Assembly (NCBI RefSeq): GCF_022899935.1
Contig: NZ_JALJCJ010000002.1
Coordinates: 868,001-932,000, forward strand
Length of the DNA: 64,000 nucleotides
Reading direction: 5' to 3'
From: Shinella curvata
Lineage (GTDB): Bacteria; Pseudomonadota; Alphaproteobacteria; Rhizobiales; Rhizobiaceae
Part shown: positions 1 to 10,603 of the stretch, one piece after another
How positions within the stretch are numbered: position 1 is the first letter of the stretch
Layout of the letters: each line of letters starts with the position of its first letter
The notes under the pieces: generated by a model
What the model saw: the letters and a program-made list of their open reading frames with translations, nothing else
The model's database searches: none
What the model was told of the DNA's origin: nothing
Position numbers and translations under genes: made by a program

Positions 1-1328
1 CGGGCTTCCAGATGACGGAAAGGCATGAATGGCTCGGCACCGGCATTGCCTACCATCTCGGCGTCGACGGCATCTCCATTCTGTTCGTCATCCTCTCGAC
101 CTTCCTGATGCCCTTCTGCGTCCTCGCAAGCTGGCATTCTGTCGAGAAGCGCCTGAAGGAATACATGATCGCCTTCCTGCTTCTGGAAGTGTTCATGGTC
201 GGCGTCTTCGTCTCGCTCGATATCGTTCTCTTCTACGTCTTCTTCGAAGCGGGCCTCATTCCGATGTTCATCATCATCGGCGTGTGGGGCGGCAAGGATC
301 GCGTCTACGCATCCTACAAGTTCTTCCTCTACACGCTGCTCGGCTCTGTGCTTATGCTGCTCGCCATCATGGCGATGTACTGGCAGGCCGGCACGACCGA
401 CATCACGGAGTTGCTCGCCTACAACTTCCCGGCCCATATGCAGACCTGGTTGTGGCTCGCCTTCTTTGCCTCGTTCGCGGTGAAGATGCCGATGTGGCCG
501 GTCCATACCTGGCTTCCCGACGCGCACGTTCAGGCGCCGACGGCAGGTTCGGTCATCCTGGCCGGCGTGCTGCTGAAGCTCGGCGGCTACGGTTTCATCC
601 GTTTCTCGCTGGCCATGTTCCCGCTCGCGTCGGACTATTTCGCCCCCTTCGTCTTCGCGCTGTCCGTCATCGCCATCATCTACACGTCGCTGGTGGCGCT
701 GATGCAGGAAGACATCAAGAAGCTGATCGCTTATTCGTCGGTAGCCCATATGGGCTATGTCACGATGGGCATCTTCGCAGCGAACGAGCAGGGGCTTCAG
801 GGCGCCATCTTCCAGATGCTCTCGCACGGCATCGTTTCCGGCGCGCTCTTCCTTTGCGTCGGCGTGGTCTATGACCGGCTGCACACCCGCGAGATCACGG
901 CCTATGGCGGTCTCGTCAACAACATGCCGAAATATGCCGTCGCCTTCATGATCTTCACCATGGCGAATGTCGGCCTTCCCGGCACGTCGGGTTTCGTGGG
1001 GGAAATCATGACACTGGTCGGCGCCTTCCGCGCCAACACCTGGGTTGCGCTGTTCGCCACCACCGGCGTCATCCTCTCGGCCTCCTATGCGCTCTGGCTC
1101 TATCGCCGGGTGATCTTCGGTGCGCTCGAGAAGGAAAGCCTGAAATCGCTGCTCGACTTGTCGGGCCGTGAAAAGGCGCTGCTCTACCCGCTGGTGATCC
1201 TGACGATCTTCTTCGGTGTCTATCCGGCGCCGGTCTTCGATGTGACGGCGGCTTCGGTCGACGCGCTTCTCAATCAATACTCCGCGGCTCTGCAAGCGGC
1301 GCAATCCGTTGCGCTCTCGGCGAACTGA
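1..1328 (+). CDS. nuoM: NADH-quinone oxidoreductase subunit M (5'-truncated by window edge)
   Basis: This is a proton-pumping, antiporter-like membrane subunit of respiratory complex I. The reading frame is open from base 3 and the first Met at base 12 is internal, because the preceding codons read Gly-Phe-Gln as inside the NuoM family. About 441 of roughly 500 residues are present. It is almost entirely hydrophobic helices. The conserved channel glutamate lies in [13 protein letters not shown], and the segment around [16 protein letters not shown] is the family hallmark of the Proton_antipo_M domain. It is followed after 15 bases by nuoN, so it is the penultimate gene of the nuo operon. Confidence 0.97.
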   Translation, partial: GFQMTERHEWLGTGIAYHLGVDGISILFVILSTFLMPFCVLASWHSVEKRLKEYMIAFLLLEVFMVGVFVSLDIVLFYVFFEAGLIPMFIIIGVWGGKDRVYASYKFFLYTLLGSVLMLLAIMAMYWQAGTTDITELLAYNFPAHMQTWLWLAFFASFAVKMPMWPVHTWLPDAHVQAPTAGSVILAGVLLKLGGYGFIRFSLAMFPLASDYFAPFVFALSVIAIIYTSLVALMQEDIKKLIAYSSVAHMGYVTMGIFAANEQGLQGAIFQMLSHGIVSGALFLCVGVVYDRLHTREITAYGGLVNNMPKYAVAFMIFTMANVGLPGTSGFVGEIMTLVGAFRANTWVALFATTGVILSASYALWLYRRVIFGALEKESLKSLLDLSGREKALLYPLVILTIFFGVYPAPVFDVTAASVDALLNQYSAALQAAQSVALSAN

Positions 1329-1343
1329 GGACGGGACCAGACA

Positions 1344-2786
1344 ATGACTGCTGATACACTTCTCGCCAGCCTTCAGCTCTCGACGCCCGAGATCATTCTC
1401 GCCGTCGGCGGCCTGGTCCTGCTGATGATCGGTGTGTTCTCGGGCGAACGCTCGGGCACCACCGTCACCGGCCTTGCCGTTGCCGTCCTCATCATCGCCG
1501 GCCTCTGGCTGGTGCTCGCGACCGGCGAAGGCCAGGCCTACGGCGGCGCCTTCGTCTCCGACGCTTTCGCCAAGTTCATGAAGGTGCTGGCCCTGATCGG
1601 CTCGATCACCGCGATGGTGATGACCGTCGGCCACGCCCGCTCCGAACAGCTCGATCGTTTCGAGTTCCCGGTTCTGATCGTGCTGTCGACGCTCGGCATG
1701 CTCTTGATGATCTCGGCAAACAGCCTGCTGTCGCTCTATCTCGCGCTGGAACTCCAGTCGCTCGCGCTCTACGTGGTTGCCGCGATCAACCGCGATAGCC
1801 TGCGCTCGACGGAAGCCGGCCTCAAGTATTTCGTGCTCGGCGCGCTTTCCTCGGGCATGCTGCTTTACGGCATGTCGCTGGTCTATGGTTTCACCGGCCA
1901 TATCGGCTTCCAGGACATCGCAGCTGCGCTGACCGCCGAAGGCCGTTCGCTCGGCCTCGTCTTCGGCCTGGTGTTCATCCTTGCCGGCCTTGCCTTCAAG
2001 ATTTCGGCCGTGCCGTTCCACATGTGGACGCCTGATGTCTACGAAGGTGCGCCGACCCCGGTTACGGCCTTCTTCGCCGCAGCGCCGAAGGTTGCGGCCA
2101 TGGCCATGCTGGTGCGCATCGTCATCGAAGCCTTCCAGCCCGTCGTCGCCGACTGGCAGCAGGTCATCGTCTTCATCTCGATCGCTTCCATGCTGCTCGG
2201 GTCCTTCGCCGCCATTGGCCAGAAGAACATCAAGCGCCTGATGGCGTACTCCTCGATCGGCCATATGGGCTATGCGCTGGTTGGTCTCGCCTCCGGCTCC
2301 ATGGCCGGTGTGCGCGGCGTCGCGCTCTATATGCTGATCTACATGGTCATGACGCTCGGCACCTTCGCCATCATCCTGGCCATGCGTCGCAAGGAAGGCG
2401 AGAATGTCGAAGAGATCAGCGATCTCGCAGGCCTGTCCTCGACCAATCCCTTCATGGCGACAGTGCTGACGATCCTGATGTTTTCGCTCGCCGGCATCCC
2501 GCCGATGGCAGGCTTCTTCGCCAAGTATTTCGTTTTCATGGCGGCCATCGAGGCGCAGCTTTATGCACTCGCCATCATCGGCGTGCTCTCCTCGGTCGTC
2601 GGCGCGTACTATTATCTGCGCGTCATCAAGGTGATGTGGTTCGACGAGGCGACCGGTGAATTTGCCCGCACGGCGGGCGAACTGAAACTGGTCTTCGGCA
2701 TCTCCGGCCTCTTCGTGCTCGGTTACGTGCTGATCGGTGGCCCGATCGGCAATGCCGCCGAAGCTGCGGCGCGGACCTTCTTTTGA
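1344..2786 (+). CDS. nuoN: NADH-quinone oxidoreductase subunit N
   Basis: This is a 480-residue antiporter-like membrane subunit of complex I, the usual last gene of nuo operons. It has about 14 hydrophobic segments, the glutamate-bearing helix [15 protein letters not shown], and the lysine-containing stretch [15 protein letters not shown]. The sequence [20 protein letters not shown] is typical of NuoN. Length is normal for the family. The stop codon overlaps the proposed TTG start of birA (TTGA), which implies translational coupling and links birA to the nuo transcript. Confidence 0.97.
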   Translation: MTADTLLASLQLSTPEIILAVGGLVLLMIGVFSGERSGTTVTGLAVAVLIIAGLWLVLATGEGQAYGGAFVSDAFAKFMKVLALIGSITAMVMTVGHARSEQLDRFEFPVLIVLSTLGMLLMISANSLLSLYLALELQSLALYVVAAINRDSLRSTEAGLKYFVLGALSSGMLLYGMSLVYGFTGHIGFQDIAAALTAEGRSLGLVFGLVFILAGLAFKISAVPFHMWTPDVYEGAPTPVTAFFAAAPKVAAMAMLVRIVIEAFQPVVADWQQVIVFISIASMLLGSFAAIGQKNIKRLMAYSSIGHMGYALVGLASGSMAGVRGVALYMLIYMVMTLGTFAIILAMRRKEGENVEEISDLAGLSSTNPFMATVLTILMFSLAGIPPMAGFFAKYFVFMAAIEAQLYALAIIGVLSSVVGAYYYLRVIKVMWFDEATGEFARTAGELKLVFGISGLFVLGYVLIGGPIGNAAEAAARTFF

Positions 2787-3550
2787 GCAGGTCCGATAGC
2801 GCGGGCCTGATGTCGCTCGACGACTTCAGGCACGAGGCGCTGGCCGAAGTCGGCTCGACCAATACGGAATGCCTGGAGCGCGCCCGAAAGGGCGCGCTTT
2901 CCGGTCTCTGGATCACCGCCGATCGTCAGGTGGATGGACGGGGCCGGCGCGGTCGCGCCTGGTTTTCCGAGCCCGGCAATCTCTATGCCTCGCTGCTTTT
3001 GATCGAAGCGGCACCGATGGAACGGCTCGGCTCGCTGCCGCTCGCCGTTGCCGTCGCCGTGCAGGATGCGGTCAGCCGCGTCATGCCGCTCAATGGGCCG
3101 GAAGTTCTGGTCAAGTGGCCGAACGACATCCTCATCGAGCGCCGCAAGATCTGCGGCATCCTGATCGAGGGGGAAACGCTGCCCGATGGCCGGCACGGTC
3201 TGGTCATCGGCATTGGCATCAATGTTGCCGTGGCGCCGGATGCCGGTCTCTATCCCGTGGCGACCCTGCGCGATTTCGGCGTATCGGCTTCTCCTGACGA
3301 GCTTTTCGCCTATCTCTTCCAGTCGATGGCCGAGACGCTGTCGCTGTGGAACCGCGGACGCGGCATTGCCGCCGTCATGGAGCGCTGGAAGCAGGTAGCC
3401 GGCGGCATCGGGGAAAATATAACGGTCAACCTTCCCGACCGTTCTATTTCCGGGCGCTTTGCCGGAATTGATGATACAGGTTTCCTCAAGCTGGAGACGG
3501 AGGACGGCGGCACGCGACTGATCGCGGCCGGCGACGTGTTTTTTGGATAG
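2783..3550 (+). CDS. birA: biotin--[acetyl-CoA-carboxylase] ligase
   Basis: BirA activates biotin with ATP and attaches it to the biotin carboxyl carrier protein, which is also encoded in this window (accB). The 255-residue protein carries the biotin/adenylate loop [15 protein letters not shown] and the catalytic-lysine motif VKWPND. It has no N-terminal helix-turn-helix, so it should be a ligase only and not a repressor. The TTG at 2783 overlaps the nuoN stop; an ATG at 2810 is the alternative start and would remove nine residues. It is followed 15 bases later by rnj. Confidence 0.93.
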   Translation: MSRSDSAGLMSLDDFRHEALAEVGSTNTECLERARKGALSGLWITADRQVDGRGRRGRAWFSEPGNLYASLLLIEAAPMERLGSLPLAVAVAVQDAVSRVMPLNGPEVLVKWPNDILIERRKICGILIEGETLPDGRHGLVIGIGINVAVAPDAGLYPVATLRDFGVSASPDELFAYLFQSMAETLSLWNRGRGIAAVMERWKQVAGGIGENITVNLPDRSISGRFAGIDDTGFLKLETEDGGTRLIAAGDVFFG

Positions 3551-3565
3551 GATTTTTTAAAGCCG

Positions 3566-5233
3566 ATGGCAAAAGAAGACGAACTGGTATTCCTGCCGCT
3601 TGGCGGCGTCGGTGAAATCGGCATGAACCTGGCGCTCTATGGCTATGGCCCGAAGACCAGCCGGCAGTGGATCATGGTCGATTGCGGCGTCACCTTCCCG
3701 GGACCGGACCTGCCGGGCGTCGATCTGGTGCTGCCCGATATCCGTTTCCTCGCGGAGGAGCGCAAGAACCTCAAGGGCATCATCATCACGCATGCGCATG
3801 AAGACCACTACGGCGCGCTGAACGATCTCTGGCCGGGCCTCAACGTGCCGGTCTATGCCTCGCCGTTCACAGCCGGCATGCTGGAAGCCAAGCGCGACTA
3901 TGAGAAGAGCCGTGTCGAAATTCCGGTGACGATTTTCAAGCAGGGCGATCGCATCAATGTCGGCCCCTTCGAGATCGAGGCGATTGGCGTCAATCACTCC
4001 ATTCCCGAGCCGATGTCGCTGGCGATCACGACGCCGCTCGGCACCGTCATCCATACCGGCGACTGGAAGATCGACCTCGATCCATCGCTCGGCCCGCTGA
4101 CCGACGAGACCCGCTTCCGCAAACTCGGTGATGAAGGCGTGCTGGCGCTCATCTGCGACAGCACCAATGCGGTGCGCGATGGCGTGTCGCCGTCCGAGCA
4201 CGAGGTTTCGGAAAGCCTGACCAAGATCATCGAAAGCGCCGAGGGCAGGGTGGGCATCACCACGTTCTCGTCGAATGTCGGTCGCATCCGGTCCATCGCC
4301 AAGGCTGCGGAAGCCGCTGGCCGCGAGGTGCTGCTGCTCGGCAGTTCGATGAAGCGTGTAACGAATGTCGCGCGCGACATCGGCCTGATGGAAGGTTTGA
4401 AGCCGTTCATCGAGGAAGACGAATTCGGCTATATCCCGCGCGACAAGGTCGTGGTCATCCTGACGGGCAGCCAGGGTGAGCCGCGCGCGGCCCTTGCCAA
4501 GATCGCCCGCGACGAGATGCGTAATGTTGCCTTCACGGATGGCGACACGATTATCTTCTCCTCGCGCGCCATTCCCGGCAACGAGAAGGCGATCAACGAC
4601 ATCAAGAACGGCCTGATCGAGCAGGGCATCAACGTCATTACCGACGCCGAGGCGCTGGTGCACGTTTCCGGCCACCCGCGCCGCCACGAACTGCAGCAGA
4701 TGTATGGCTGGACGCGTCCGAAGATGGTCGTGCCCGTTCATGGCGAGGCCGCGCACCTGACGGCGCATGCCGAGCTCGCTGAACAGTCCGGCATCGGCGA
4801 AGTGCCGCGTGTGCGTAACGGCGATATGCTGAAGCTGGCCCCGGGCGAGCCCGAAGTTGTCGACCACGCGCCGTTTGGCCGGATCTTCAAGGACGGCAAC
4901 CTCATCGGCGACTACGAGGAAATGGGCATCGGCGACCGTCGCAAGCTCGCCTTCGTCGGTCATGTCGCCGTGAGCGTCCTGCTCGACAGTCGCTACGACT
5001 TCCAGGGCGATCCGGAAGTCGAGCCCTTCGGTCTGCCGCAGTTCGACGACGAAGGCGAGGATATGGGCGACACGCTCTATGACGCCGTGCTCGGCGCCGT
5101 CGAAAGCATTCCGCGCGCCCGCCGCAAGGATCTCGAAATGGTGCGCGAGGCAGTGCGCCGCGCGGTGCGTTCCACGGCCAACGAAATCTGGGGCAAGAAG
5201 CCCGTGGTTACGGTTTTCCTGACGAAAGTCTGA
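3566..5233 (+). CDS. rnj: ribonuclease J
   Basis: RNase J is a metallo-beta-lactamase/beta-CASP ribonuclease with 5'-3' exonuclease and endonuclease activity in RNA maturation. The zinc-binding motif HAHEDH is at residues 76-81, with further ligands in the HTGDWKID and CDST segments. The beta-CASP motifs include the SSRAIPGNE segment and VSGHPRRHELQQMY, and the C-terminal domain follows. Length (555 residues) is normal. It follows birA by 15 bases. RNase E and RNase R are also encoded in this window. Confidence 0.95.
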   Translation: MAKEDELVFLPLGGVGEIGMNLALYGYGPKTSRQWIMVDCGVTFPGPDLPGVDLVLPDIRFLAEERKNLKGIIITHAHEDHYGALNDLWPGLNVPVYASPFTAGMLEAKRDYEKSRVEIPVTIFKQGDRINVGPFEIEAIGVNHSIPEPMSLAITTPLGTVIHTGDWKIDLDPSLGPLTDETRFRKLGDEGVLALICDSTNAVRDGVSPSEHEVSESLTKIIESAEGRVGITTFSSNVGRIRSIAKAAEAAGREVLLLGSSMKRVTNVARDIGLMEGLKPFIEEDEFGYIPRDKVVVILTGSQGEPRAALAKIARDEMRNVAFTDGDTIIFSSRAIPGNEKAINDIKNGLIEQGINVITDAEALVHVSGHPRRHELQQMYGWTRPKMVVPVHGEAAHLTAHAELAEQSGIGEVPRVRNGDMLKLAPGEPEVVDHAPFGRIFKDGNLIGDYEEMGIGDRRKLAFVGHVAVSVLLDSRYDFQGDPEVEPFGLPQFDDEGEDMGDTLYDAVLGAVESIPRARRKDLEMVREAVRRAVRSTANEIWGKKPVVTVFLTKV

Positions 5234-5287
5234 TTCCTTGCCGCCGCGCCGGGTGCTACCGGTGCGGCAATCAGAAGAGGAAATGTC

Positions 5288-5692
5288 ATGCTGGGGCGGG
5301 TCAACCACATCGCTATCGCCGTGCCGGATCTGGCTGCGGCGACCGCAACCTACCGCGACACGCTGGGCGCCAAGGTGTCCGATGTGCAGGCCTTGCCGGA
5401 GCACGGCGTGACGATCGTGTTCGTCGAATTGCCGAACACCAAGGTGGAACTGCTCGAACCGCTGGGTGAGAATTCTCCCATCTCCGCGTTCCTCGAGAAG
5501 GCGCCGTCCGGCGGCATCCACCATATCTGTTACGAGGTGGACGACATCCTCCTCGCACGGGATAAACTGGTGGCGAGCGGTGCACGCGTGCTGGGTGACG
5601 GCAATCCCAGAACCGGCGCGCATGGCAAGCCGGTGCTCTTCCTGCATCCGAAGGATTTTTTCGGCACGCTGGTCGAGCTCGAAGAGGTGTGA
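5288..5692 (+). CDS. mce: methylmalonyl-CoA epimerase (VOC family)
   Basis: This 134-residue vicinal-oxygen-chelate protein should interconvert (2R)- and (2S)-methylmalonyl-CoA in propionate and odd-chain metabolism. The N-terminal VNHIAIAVPDL carries the first metal-binding histidine, GIHHICYEVDDI the second, and the C-terminal LVELEEV the metal-binding glutamate. The pattern fits the epimerase subfamily better than glyoxalase I. An AGAGGA ribosome-binding site precedes the ATG. It lies 54 bases after rnj, a common rhizobial arrangement. Confidence 0.92.
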   Translation: MLGRVNHIAIAVPDLAAATATYRDTLGAKVSDVQALPEHGVTIVFVELPNTKVELLEPLGENSPISAFLEKAPSGGIHHICYEVDDILLARDKLVASGARVLGDGNPRTGAHGKPVLFLHPKDFFGTLVELEEV

Positions 5693-5769
5693 CAGCACGC
5701 CGCCATCTGGCCGTTTGAACTTCGCCGGCAACGAGCGTAAAAGACCCGCTGTCGCACGAGGGGTCTTTC

Positions 5770-6039
5770 ATGCAGGTGTTTTCTTACTTCGCCGTCTATT
5801 TCATCGTCTGGTGGATGACGCTTTTTGCCGTGCTGCCCTTCGGGCTGAAGACGCAGGCCGAGGCAAACGAGGTGGTGCCCGGCACGGTGGAAAGCGCCCC
5901 GGCGCGTTTCCGCGGCGGTCGCATCATGCTTTTGACGACGGTTGTCTCCGCGGTGATCTATGGCGCCTGGTATGTGCTTTCGGTACGCCTCGGTTATGGC
6001 CTCGACTCCCTTCCGCAGTTCTACCCGAACTACGAGTAG
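5770..6039 (+). CDS. DUF1467 family membrane protein
   Basis: This is an 89-residue protein with two predicted transmembrane helices, at about residues 4-24 and 51-72, joined by a short polar loop with the sequence RFRGGR. The WWMTLFAVLPFG motif after the start is characteristic of DUF1467, a small alphaproteobacterial family of unknown function that is often found between mce and proS. I cannot assign a role beyond membrane location. Confidence 0.88.
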   Translation: MQVFSYFAVYFIVWWMTLFAVLPFGLKTQAEANEVVPGTVESAPARFRGGRIMLLTTVVSAVIYGAWYVLSVRLGYGLDSLPQFYPNYE

Positions 6040-6312
6040 GCGAGGCCACATAGGTTAACGGCCTCTTCAGCGGCTTGGGTAAGGCATTTCCCTCTTCCCG
6101 CTTTTTGCGAAAAAGACTTCCTTTTGCGCTTTGTCTAAAAGCTTGTTGAACAATCCCGTTTGGCTTGTCCGGCAAGCCGAAATGCATGCCTTTTCGCTGA
6201 GTCAGCCTTGCTTAACGTGAGGCGGAGTGACGCAGGGGGCTTGCACGGAGATTTTTGGCGAACCGATTTCGTCGGGGAGCAGAGCGGTCAGGAAATCCAA
6301 TTGGAAATAAGC

Positions 6313-6480
6313 AAAAAAAAACAAGGCTAAAAGCCTTGTTTTGCAGGTATCGCGTGATCTTTATCCGTTGTGCGGTGGCAGCGTCTACGCGCGCCTAAGA
6401 TCTGATCCTCCCAAGACTTGACCGCGAAAATGGCTGGAATTTGCACTTCCTGCCTGTTTTGTGGCCTGAAACTAGCCCAA
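6313..6480 (-). ncRNA. candidate small RNA upstream of proS (possibly alpha-r9 family)
   Basis: The 716-base gap between the DUF1467 gene and proS has no convincing gene on either strand. Its clearest signal is a perfect 11-bp hairpin at 6318-6342 which, read leftwards, is followed by nine U residues: a textbook intrinsic terminator for a minus-strand transcript. No protein gene ends there, so a small RNA running leftward from about 6480-6500 is the simplest explanation. The 5' end is a guess. From memory, the rhizobial alpha-r9 small RNA (Smr9C) lies next to proS; I could not align it, so the family name is tentative. Confidence 0.5.
6318..6342 (-). terminator. intrinsic terminator, minus strand
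   Basis: Arms AAAACAAGGCT and AGCCTTGTTTT (11 bp, perfect) enclose a three-base loop. On the minus strand the stem is followed by a run of nine T. On the plus strand only four T follow, inside the stem, so termination should be stronger leftward. It presumably ends the candidate small RNA. Confidence 0.8.
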
Positions 6481-6541
6481 ACGTTGGGCGTTGTCATCCG
6501 CTTTTTTTGCATTTTTGCTACAGTGGAATAAAATTTTTCCA

Positions 6542-6570
6542 TTGACAACTTATGCGCAATTTCCGTTATT
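6542..6570 (+). promoter_or_regulatory. candidate sigma-70-type promoter for proS
   Basis: A perfect TTGACA at 6542-6547 is followed after 17 bases by GTTATT at 6565-6570, a poor -10. It lies about 185 bases upstream of the proS ATG in a gene-free AT-richer stretch. The -35 is strong but the -10 is weak, so this is only a candidate. Confidence 0.35.
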
Positions 6571-6755
6571 GGCGCCCCCATTTTTCTGCCACAATCGGCA
6601 GGTCCGCCACGAGCGGTGGACAGTGCTTCGCGCCCCGACGCCGGCTTGGCCTGCCGGGTTTCCTTCCGTTGGCGAAGCGTTTATGAACGCGTGAAAATCA
6701 ACGTCATTTTGCCCGATTCCCGGAATAGGGCGGATCAGTCACACCGGAAACCGAT

Positions 6756-8084
6756 ATGCGCCTTTCCCGCTTCTTCCTGCCCATCCTCAAGGAAAACCCC
6801 AAGGAGGCAGAAATCGTCTCCCACCGGCTTATGCTGCGTGCGGGTATGGTCAAGCAACAATCCCAGGGCATCTATACCTGGCTGCCGCTGGGAAAGCGCG
6901 TTCTCGACAAGGTGAATGCCATCATCCGCGAGGAGCAGAACCGCTCCGGCGCCGTCGAGTTGCTCATGCCGACGCTGCAGTCCGCCGAACTCTGGCAGGA
7001 AAGCGGCCGCTATGACGCCTATGGCAAGGAAATGCTGCGCATCAAGGACCGCCAGGAGCGGCCGATGCTCTACGGCCCGACCAACGAGGAAATGATCACG
7101 GACGTCTTCCGCTCGTTCGTGAAGTCCTACAAGGATCTGCCGCTCAACCTTTATCATATCCAGTTGAAGTTCCGTGACGAGATTCGTCCGCGCTTCGGCA
7201 CCATGCGCTCGCGCGAGTTCCTGATGAAGGATGCCTATTCCTTCGACCTGAACCGCGAGGGCGCCGTGCATGCCTACAACCGCATGTTCGCGGCGTATCT
7301 GCGCACTTTCTCGCGCATGGGCCTGCGCGCCATTCCGATGCGTGCCGATACCGGCCCGATCGGTGGCGATCTCAGCCACGAATTCATCATCCTCGCGGAT
7401 ACCGGAGAGTCGGAAGTCTTCTGCCACAAGGACTTTTTGAACTTCGACATTCCCGGCCTCGACACGAATTTCGATGACGTTGCCGGTCTCAAGGGCATTT
7501 TCGACAAGTGGACCTCGCGTTACGCGGCGACCTCCGAGATGCACGACGCGCCCGCGTTCGAGGCGATACCGGAAGGCGAGCGGCTTTCGGCCCGCGGCAT
7601 CGAAGTCGGCCATATCTTCTATTTCGGCACGAAATATTCCGAAGCCATGGGCGCCAAGGTTCAAGGCCCCGATGGCAAGGAGCACACCGTGCATATGGGC
7701 TCCTACGGCATCGGCCCGACGCGCCTCGTGCCCGCGATCATCGAGGCCTCGCATGACGAGAACGGCATCATCTGGCCGAAGGCGGTCGCACCTTTCGAGG
7801 CCATCGTCATCAACATGAAGTCGGGTGATGCCGCCTGCGACGCGGCCTGCGAGACGATCTATGGCGCGCTTCTGAATGCCGGCATCGACGTGCTTTATGA
7901 TGACAAGGACGAGCGCGCCGGCGCGAAGTTCGCGACGGCCGACCTCATCGGTGCTCCGGTGCAGGTCATTGCAGGCCCGCGCGGCGTCGCCAATGGCGAA
8001 GTCGAGATCAAGGATCGCAAGACCGGCGAACGCGAGACGCTGACCATCGAGGCCGCGATCAACCGTCTGACGTCAGGCAATTAA
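6756..8084 (+). CDS. proS: prolyl-tRNA synthetase (short form without editing insertion)
   Basis: This class II synthetase charges tRNA-Pro. At 442 residues it is the short alphaproteobacterial type: motif 2 contains [17 protein letters not shown] and motif 3 [11 protein letters not shown], and the C-terminal anticodon-binding domain runs from about residue 345. The roughly 180-residue INS editing domain found between motifs 2 and 3 of the E. coli enzyme is absent. From family knowledge, organisms with this form usually clear Ala-tRNA-Pro with a separate deacylase, and I see none here. lolC follows after 36 bases. Confidence 0.96.
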   Translation: MRLSRFFLPILKENPKEAEIVSHRLMLRAGMVKQQSQGIYTWLPLGKRVLDKVNAIIREEQNRSGAVELLMPTLQSAELWQESGRYDAYGKEMLRIKDRQERPMLYGPTNEEMITDVFRSFVKSYKDLPLNLYHIQLKFRDEIRPRFGTMRSREFLMKDAYSFDLNREGAVHAYNRMFAAYLRTFSRMGLRAIPMRADTGPIGGDLSHEFIILADTGESEVFCHKDFLNFDIPGLDTNFDDVAGLKGIFDKWTSRYAATSEMHDAPAFEAIPEGERLSARGIEVGHIFYFGTKYSEAMGAKVQGPDGKEHTVHMGSYGIGPTRLVPAIIEASHDENGIIWPKAVAPFEAIVINMKSGDAACDAACETIYGALLNAGIDVLYDDKDERAGAKFATADLIGAPVQVIAGPRGVANGEVEIKDRKTGERETLTIEAAINRLTSGN

Positions 8085-8120
8085 TGCGGCGCGTCCACGC
8101 CGAGGGAACAGGGAGACAGC

Positions 8121-9422
8121 ATGGCTGACGCAGCGAGCGGGGCGACAGAGGCCCAGGCCTTCAAGAAGAGCCGCCCGTTCTCCGCTTTCGAGCGGATGGT
8201 CGCCTGGCGCTATCTGCGCTCCCGGCGCAAGGAAGCCTTCATCTCGGTCATTGCCGGCTTCTCCTTCATCGGCATCATGCTCGGCGTGGCGACGCTCATC
8301 ATCGTCATGGCGGTGATGAACGGTTTCCGCACGGAGCTGATCTCACGCATCCTCGGCATCAACGGACACATGATCATCCAGCCGATCGACACACCGTTGA
8401 ACGACTACGGCAAGCTGTCCGAGCGTCTTGCCGCCGTGCCCGGCGTCACGATGGCCATCCCACTCGTGGAGGGCCAGACTTTGGCGCAGGGCACGGCTGG
8501 CGGCGGTTCGGGCGCGTTGGTCCGCGGCATCCGCGCCGATGACCTAGCCAAGATGAAGTCCGTCTCCGATCATATCAAGGAAGGCGATCTCGTCGGTTTT
8601 GCGTCCGGCGGTGGCGTTGCCATCGGCTCGCGCATGGCAGAGCAGCTCGGCCTCAGCGCCGGCGGCCAGATCACGCTAGTCGCACCGGAAGGCGACGTCA
8701 CGCCGCTCGGCGTCAATCCACGTGTGAAAACATACACGGTCTCGGCGATCTTCGAGATCGGCATGTCGGAATATGATGCGTCGATCATCTACATGCCGCT
8801 GGAAGAAGCGCAGCTCTACTTCAATTCCGAAGGGGTCGTTCAGTCGATCGAGCTTTTCGTCTCCAATCCCGATGATATCGACAATCTGCGCCAGCCCGTC
8901 GAGGCCGCCGCCGAACGGCAGATCTTCATCACCGACTGGCGCCAGCGCAACCAGACCTTCTTCTCGGCCCTGCAGGTCGAGCGCAACGTCATGTTCATGA
9001 TCCTGACGCTGATCGTGCTCGTCGCCGCGCTCAACATCATCTCCGGCCTGATCATGCTGGTGAAGGACAAGGGCAGCGACATCGCGATCCTTCGTACCAT
9101 GGGCGCGACGTCCGGCTCCATCATGCGCATTTTCTTCATGACGGGGGCAGCCATCGGCACGGTCGGCACCTTCGCCGGCGTGCTGCTGGGCGTCATCGTC
9201 TGCCTGAACGTCGAATCGATCCGCCAGTTTTTCTCGTGGATATCGGGCACGACCCTGTTCAATCCGGAACTCTATTTCCTCAGCCAGCTCCCGGCCGACA
9301 TGAATGCCGGCGAGACGGTTTCCGTCATCCTGATGGCGCTGGCGCTTTCCTTCCTCGCGACGATTTTCCCCGCCTGGCGTGCCTCCAAGCTCGATCCGGT
9401 TCAGGCTCTCAGGTACGAATAG
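8121..9422 (+). CDS. lolC: lipoprotein-releasing ABC transporter permease (LolC/LolE family)
   Basis: This inner-membrane permease works with LolD to release lipoproteins to LolA. The 433-residue protein has an N-terminal helix following [18 protein letters not shown], a large periplasmic domain (about residues 65-290), and three C-terminal helices that begin near [19 protein letters not shown]. The cytoplasmic coupling segment [14 protein letters not shown] is conserved. Like most alphaproteobacteria, a single permease gene (a LolF-like hybrid) may replace both LolC and LolE. A GGGAG ribosome-binding site precedes the ATG. lolD follows 10 bases after the stop. Confidence 0.93.
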   Translation: MADAASGATEAQAFKKSRPFSAFERMVAWRYLRSRRKEAFISVIAGFSFIGIMLGVATLIIVMAVMNGFRTELISRILGINGHMIIQPIDTPLNDYGKLSERLAAVPGVTMAIPLVEGQTLAQGTAGGGSGALVRGIRADDLAKMKSVSDHIKEGDLVGFASGGGVAIGSRMAEQLGLSAGGQITLVAPEGDVTPLGVNPRVKTYTVSAIFEIGMSEYDASIIYMPLEEAQLYFNSEGVVQSIELFVSNPDDIDNLRQPVEAAAERQIFITDWRQRNQTFFSALQVERNVMFMILTLIVLVAALNIISGLIMLVKDKGSDIAILRTMGATSGSIMRIFFMTGAAIGTVGTFAGVLLGVIVCLNVESIRQFFSWISGTTLFNPELYFLSQLPADMNAGETVSVILMALALSFLATIFPAWRASKLDPVQALRYE

Positions 9423-9432
9423 GAACACCCGC

Positions 9433-10119
9433 ATGGCTGCGCGCGTCGCTTTGGAACTTAAGGGCATCGAACGGCACTACGGCCAGGGAGAGACCGTGCT
9501 GTCGATCCTCAAGGGAGCGGATTTTACGCTGAAAAGCGGTGAGACCGTGGCACTCGTCGCCCCCTCGGGCACCGGCAAGTCGACGCTGCTGCATGTCGCA
9601 GGTCTGCTCGAGAAGCCCGATGCCGGCGATGTTCTCATCAACGGTCATTCCTGCGCCGGCCTTTCCGACGACCAGCGCACGGCGATCCGCCGTGGTGAGA
9701 TCGGCTTCGTCTATCAGTTCCATCACCTGTTGCCGGAATTCAGCGCGCTCGAAAACATCATGATGCCCCAGCTGATCGGTGGCCTGTCCAAATCCGAGGC
9801 ACGCGAGCGCGCCGCCCAGCTGCTCGACTATATGCGCATCGGTCACCGCGCCGATCACCGCCCGTCCGAGCTGTCCGGCGGCGAGCAGCAGCGAGTTGCG
9901 ATCGCCCGTGCGGTCGCCAACGCACCGCTCGTTCTCTTCGCCGACGAACCGACAGGCAATCTCGACCCGGAAACGGCAGGCTATGTCTTTGAAGCGCTGG
10001 AGGCGCTTGCGCGCCAGTCCGGTCTTGCGGCACTCATCGCGACCCACAACCATGAACTCGCCGGCCTGATGGATCGCCGAGTCACGATCGAGGATGGGCT
10101 CGTCAAGGAACTGGCATAA
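9433..10119 (+). CDS. lolD: lipoprotein-releasing ABC transporter ATP-binding protein
   Basis: This is the ATPase of the lipoprotein release complex. With the ATG at 9433 it is 228 residues. Walker A is APSGTGKS (43-50, where most family members have Gly-Pro-Ser), the signature is [14 protein letters not shown], and Walker B is [13 protein letters not shown]. An upstream extension starting at 9379 would overlap lolC and is unlikely. It is cotranscribed with lolC. The next gene, on the opposite strand, ends 6 bases after the stop. Confidence 0.95.
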   Translation: MAARVALELKGIERHYGQGETVLSILKGADFTLKSGETVALVAPSGTGKSTLLHVAGLLEKPDAGDVLINGHSCAGLSDDQRTAIRRGEIGFVYQFHHLLPEFSALENIMMPQLIGGLSKSEARERAAQLLDYMRIGHRADHRPSELSGGEQQRVAIARAVANAPLVLFADEPTGNLDPETAGYVFEALEALARQSGLAALIATHNHELAGLMDRRVTIEDGLVKELA

Positions 10120-10125
10120 GGCGGC

Positions 10126-10563
10126 TCAGGCCGCCAGATCCAGGCTTTCGGCCTTGCGTTCGACAAGCGCCCAGATGTGCCCGAACGGGTCGAAGAGCGA
10201 TGCCACGCGTCGATCGAGAACATCCCGCTGCACCGCGTCGCGGATCACGGCGCCGGATCGCGAGGCTCGCTGCACCGCGTGTTCGATATCGCCGACATTC
10301 AGCGTGAAAATCGCGCTGACCGATCCTGCCACCTTGGGAAAGAACGGCCCGCCATAGGAGGGATTCTGCTCGCGCCGCGGATTGGAACCCGCGACGGCAA
10401 CCGGCGTGGCGCCGAAGCGCATGGCAAAGCCCATCAGCACGCCATCGAGGCGATAGGGCTCTATCACCTCGGCGCCGAAGGCGGCGACGTAAAAATCGGC
10501 AGCCTCCTGTTCTCGTCCATGTTCGACAAACAGGGAAATCTCGATGCTGATCTCATTGCTCAT
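10126..10563 (-). CDS. VOC family protein (glyoxalase/PhnB-like)
   Basis: This is a 145-residue single VOC-domain protein. It begins with a beta strand of the EISLFVEHG type, followed by the helix of the AADFYVAAFGAE type that is typical of the PhnB/glyoxalase fold. The ATG at 10563 is chosen because a good ribosome-binding site (GGAAAGGAG) lies just upstream; the reading frame stays open a further 24 codons. The substrate cannot be told from the sequence. It is convergent with lolD. Confidence 0.82.
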   Translation of the reverse strand: MSNEISIEISLFVEHGREQEAADFYVAAFGAEVIEPYRLDGVLMGFAMRFGATPVAVAGSNPRREQNPSYGGPFFPKVAGSVSAIFTLNVGDIEHAVQRASRSGAVIRDAVQRDVLDRRVASLFDPFGHIWALVERKAESLDLAA

Positions 10564-10603
10564 CGCGCGCTCCTTTCCGGTGGTGTTTCCGGATGGCTTG
10601 ACA

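Noticed and set aside
3557-5731. A 724-codon minus-strand frame opposite rnj
   Set aside because: It is antisense to RNase J and mce and has a His/Arg/Asp-rich composition typical of shadow frames in GC-rich DNA.
6327-6581. An 84-codon minus-strand frame in the proS upstream gap
   Set aside because: It runs into the terminator hairpin and has no ribosome-binding site; a non-coding RNA explains the strand better.
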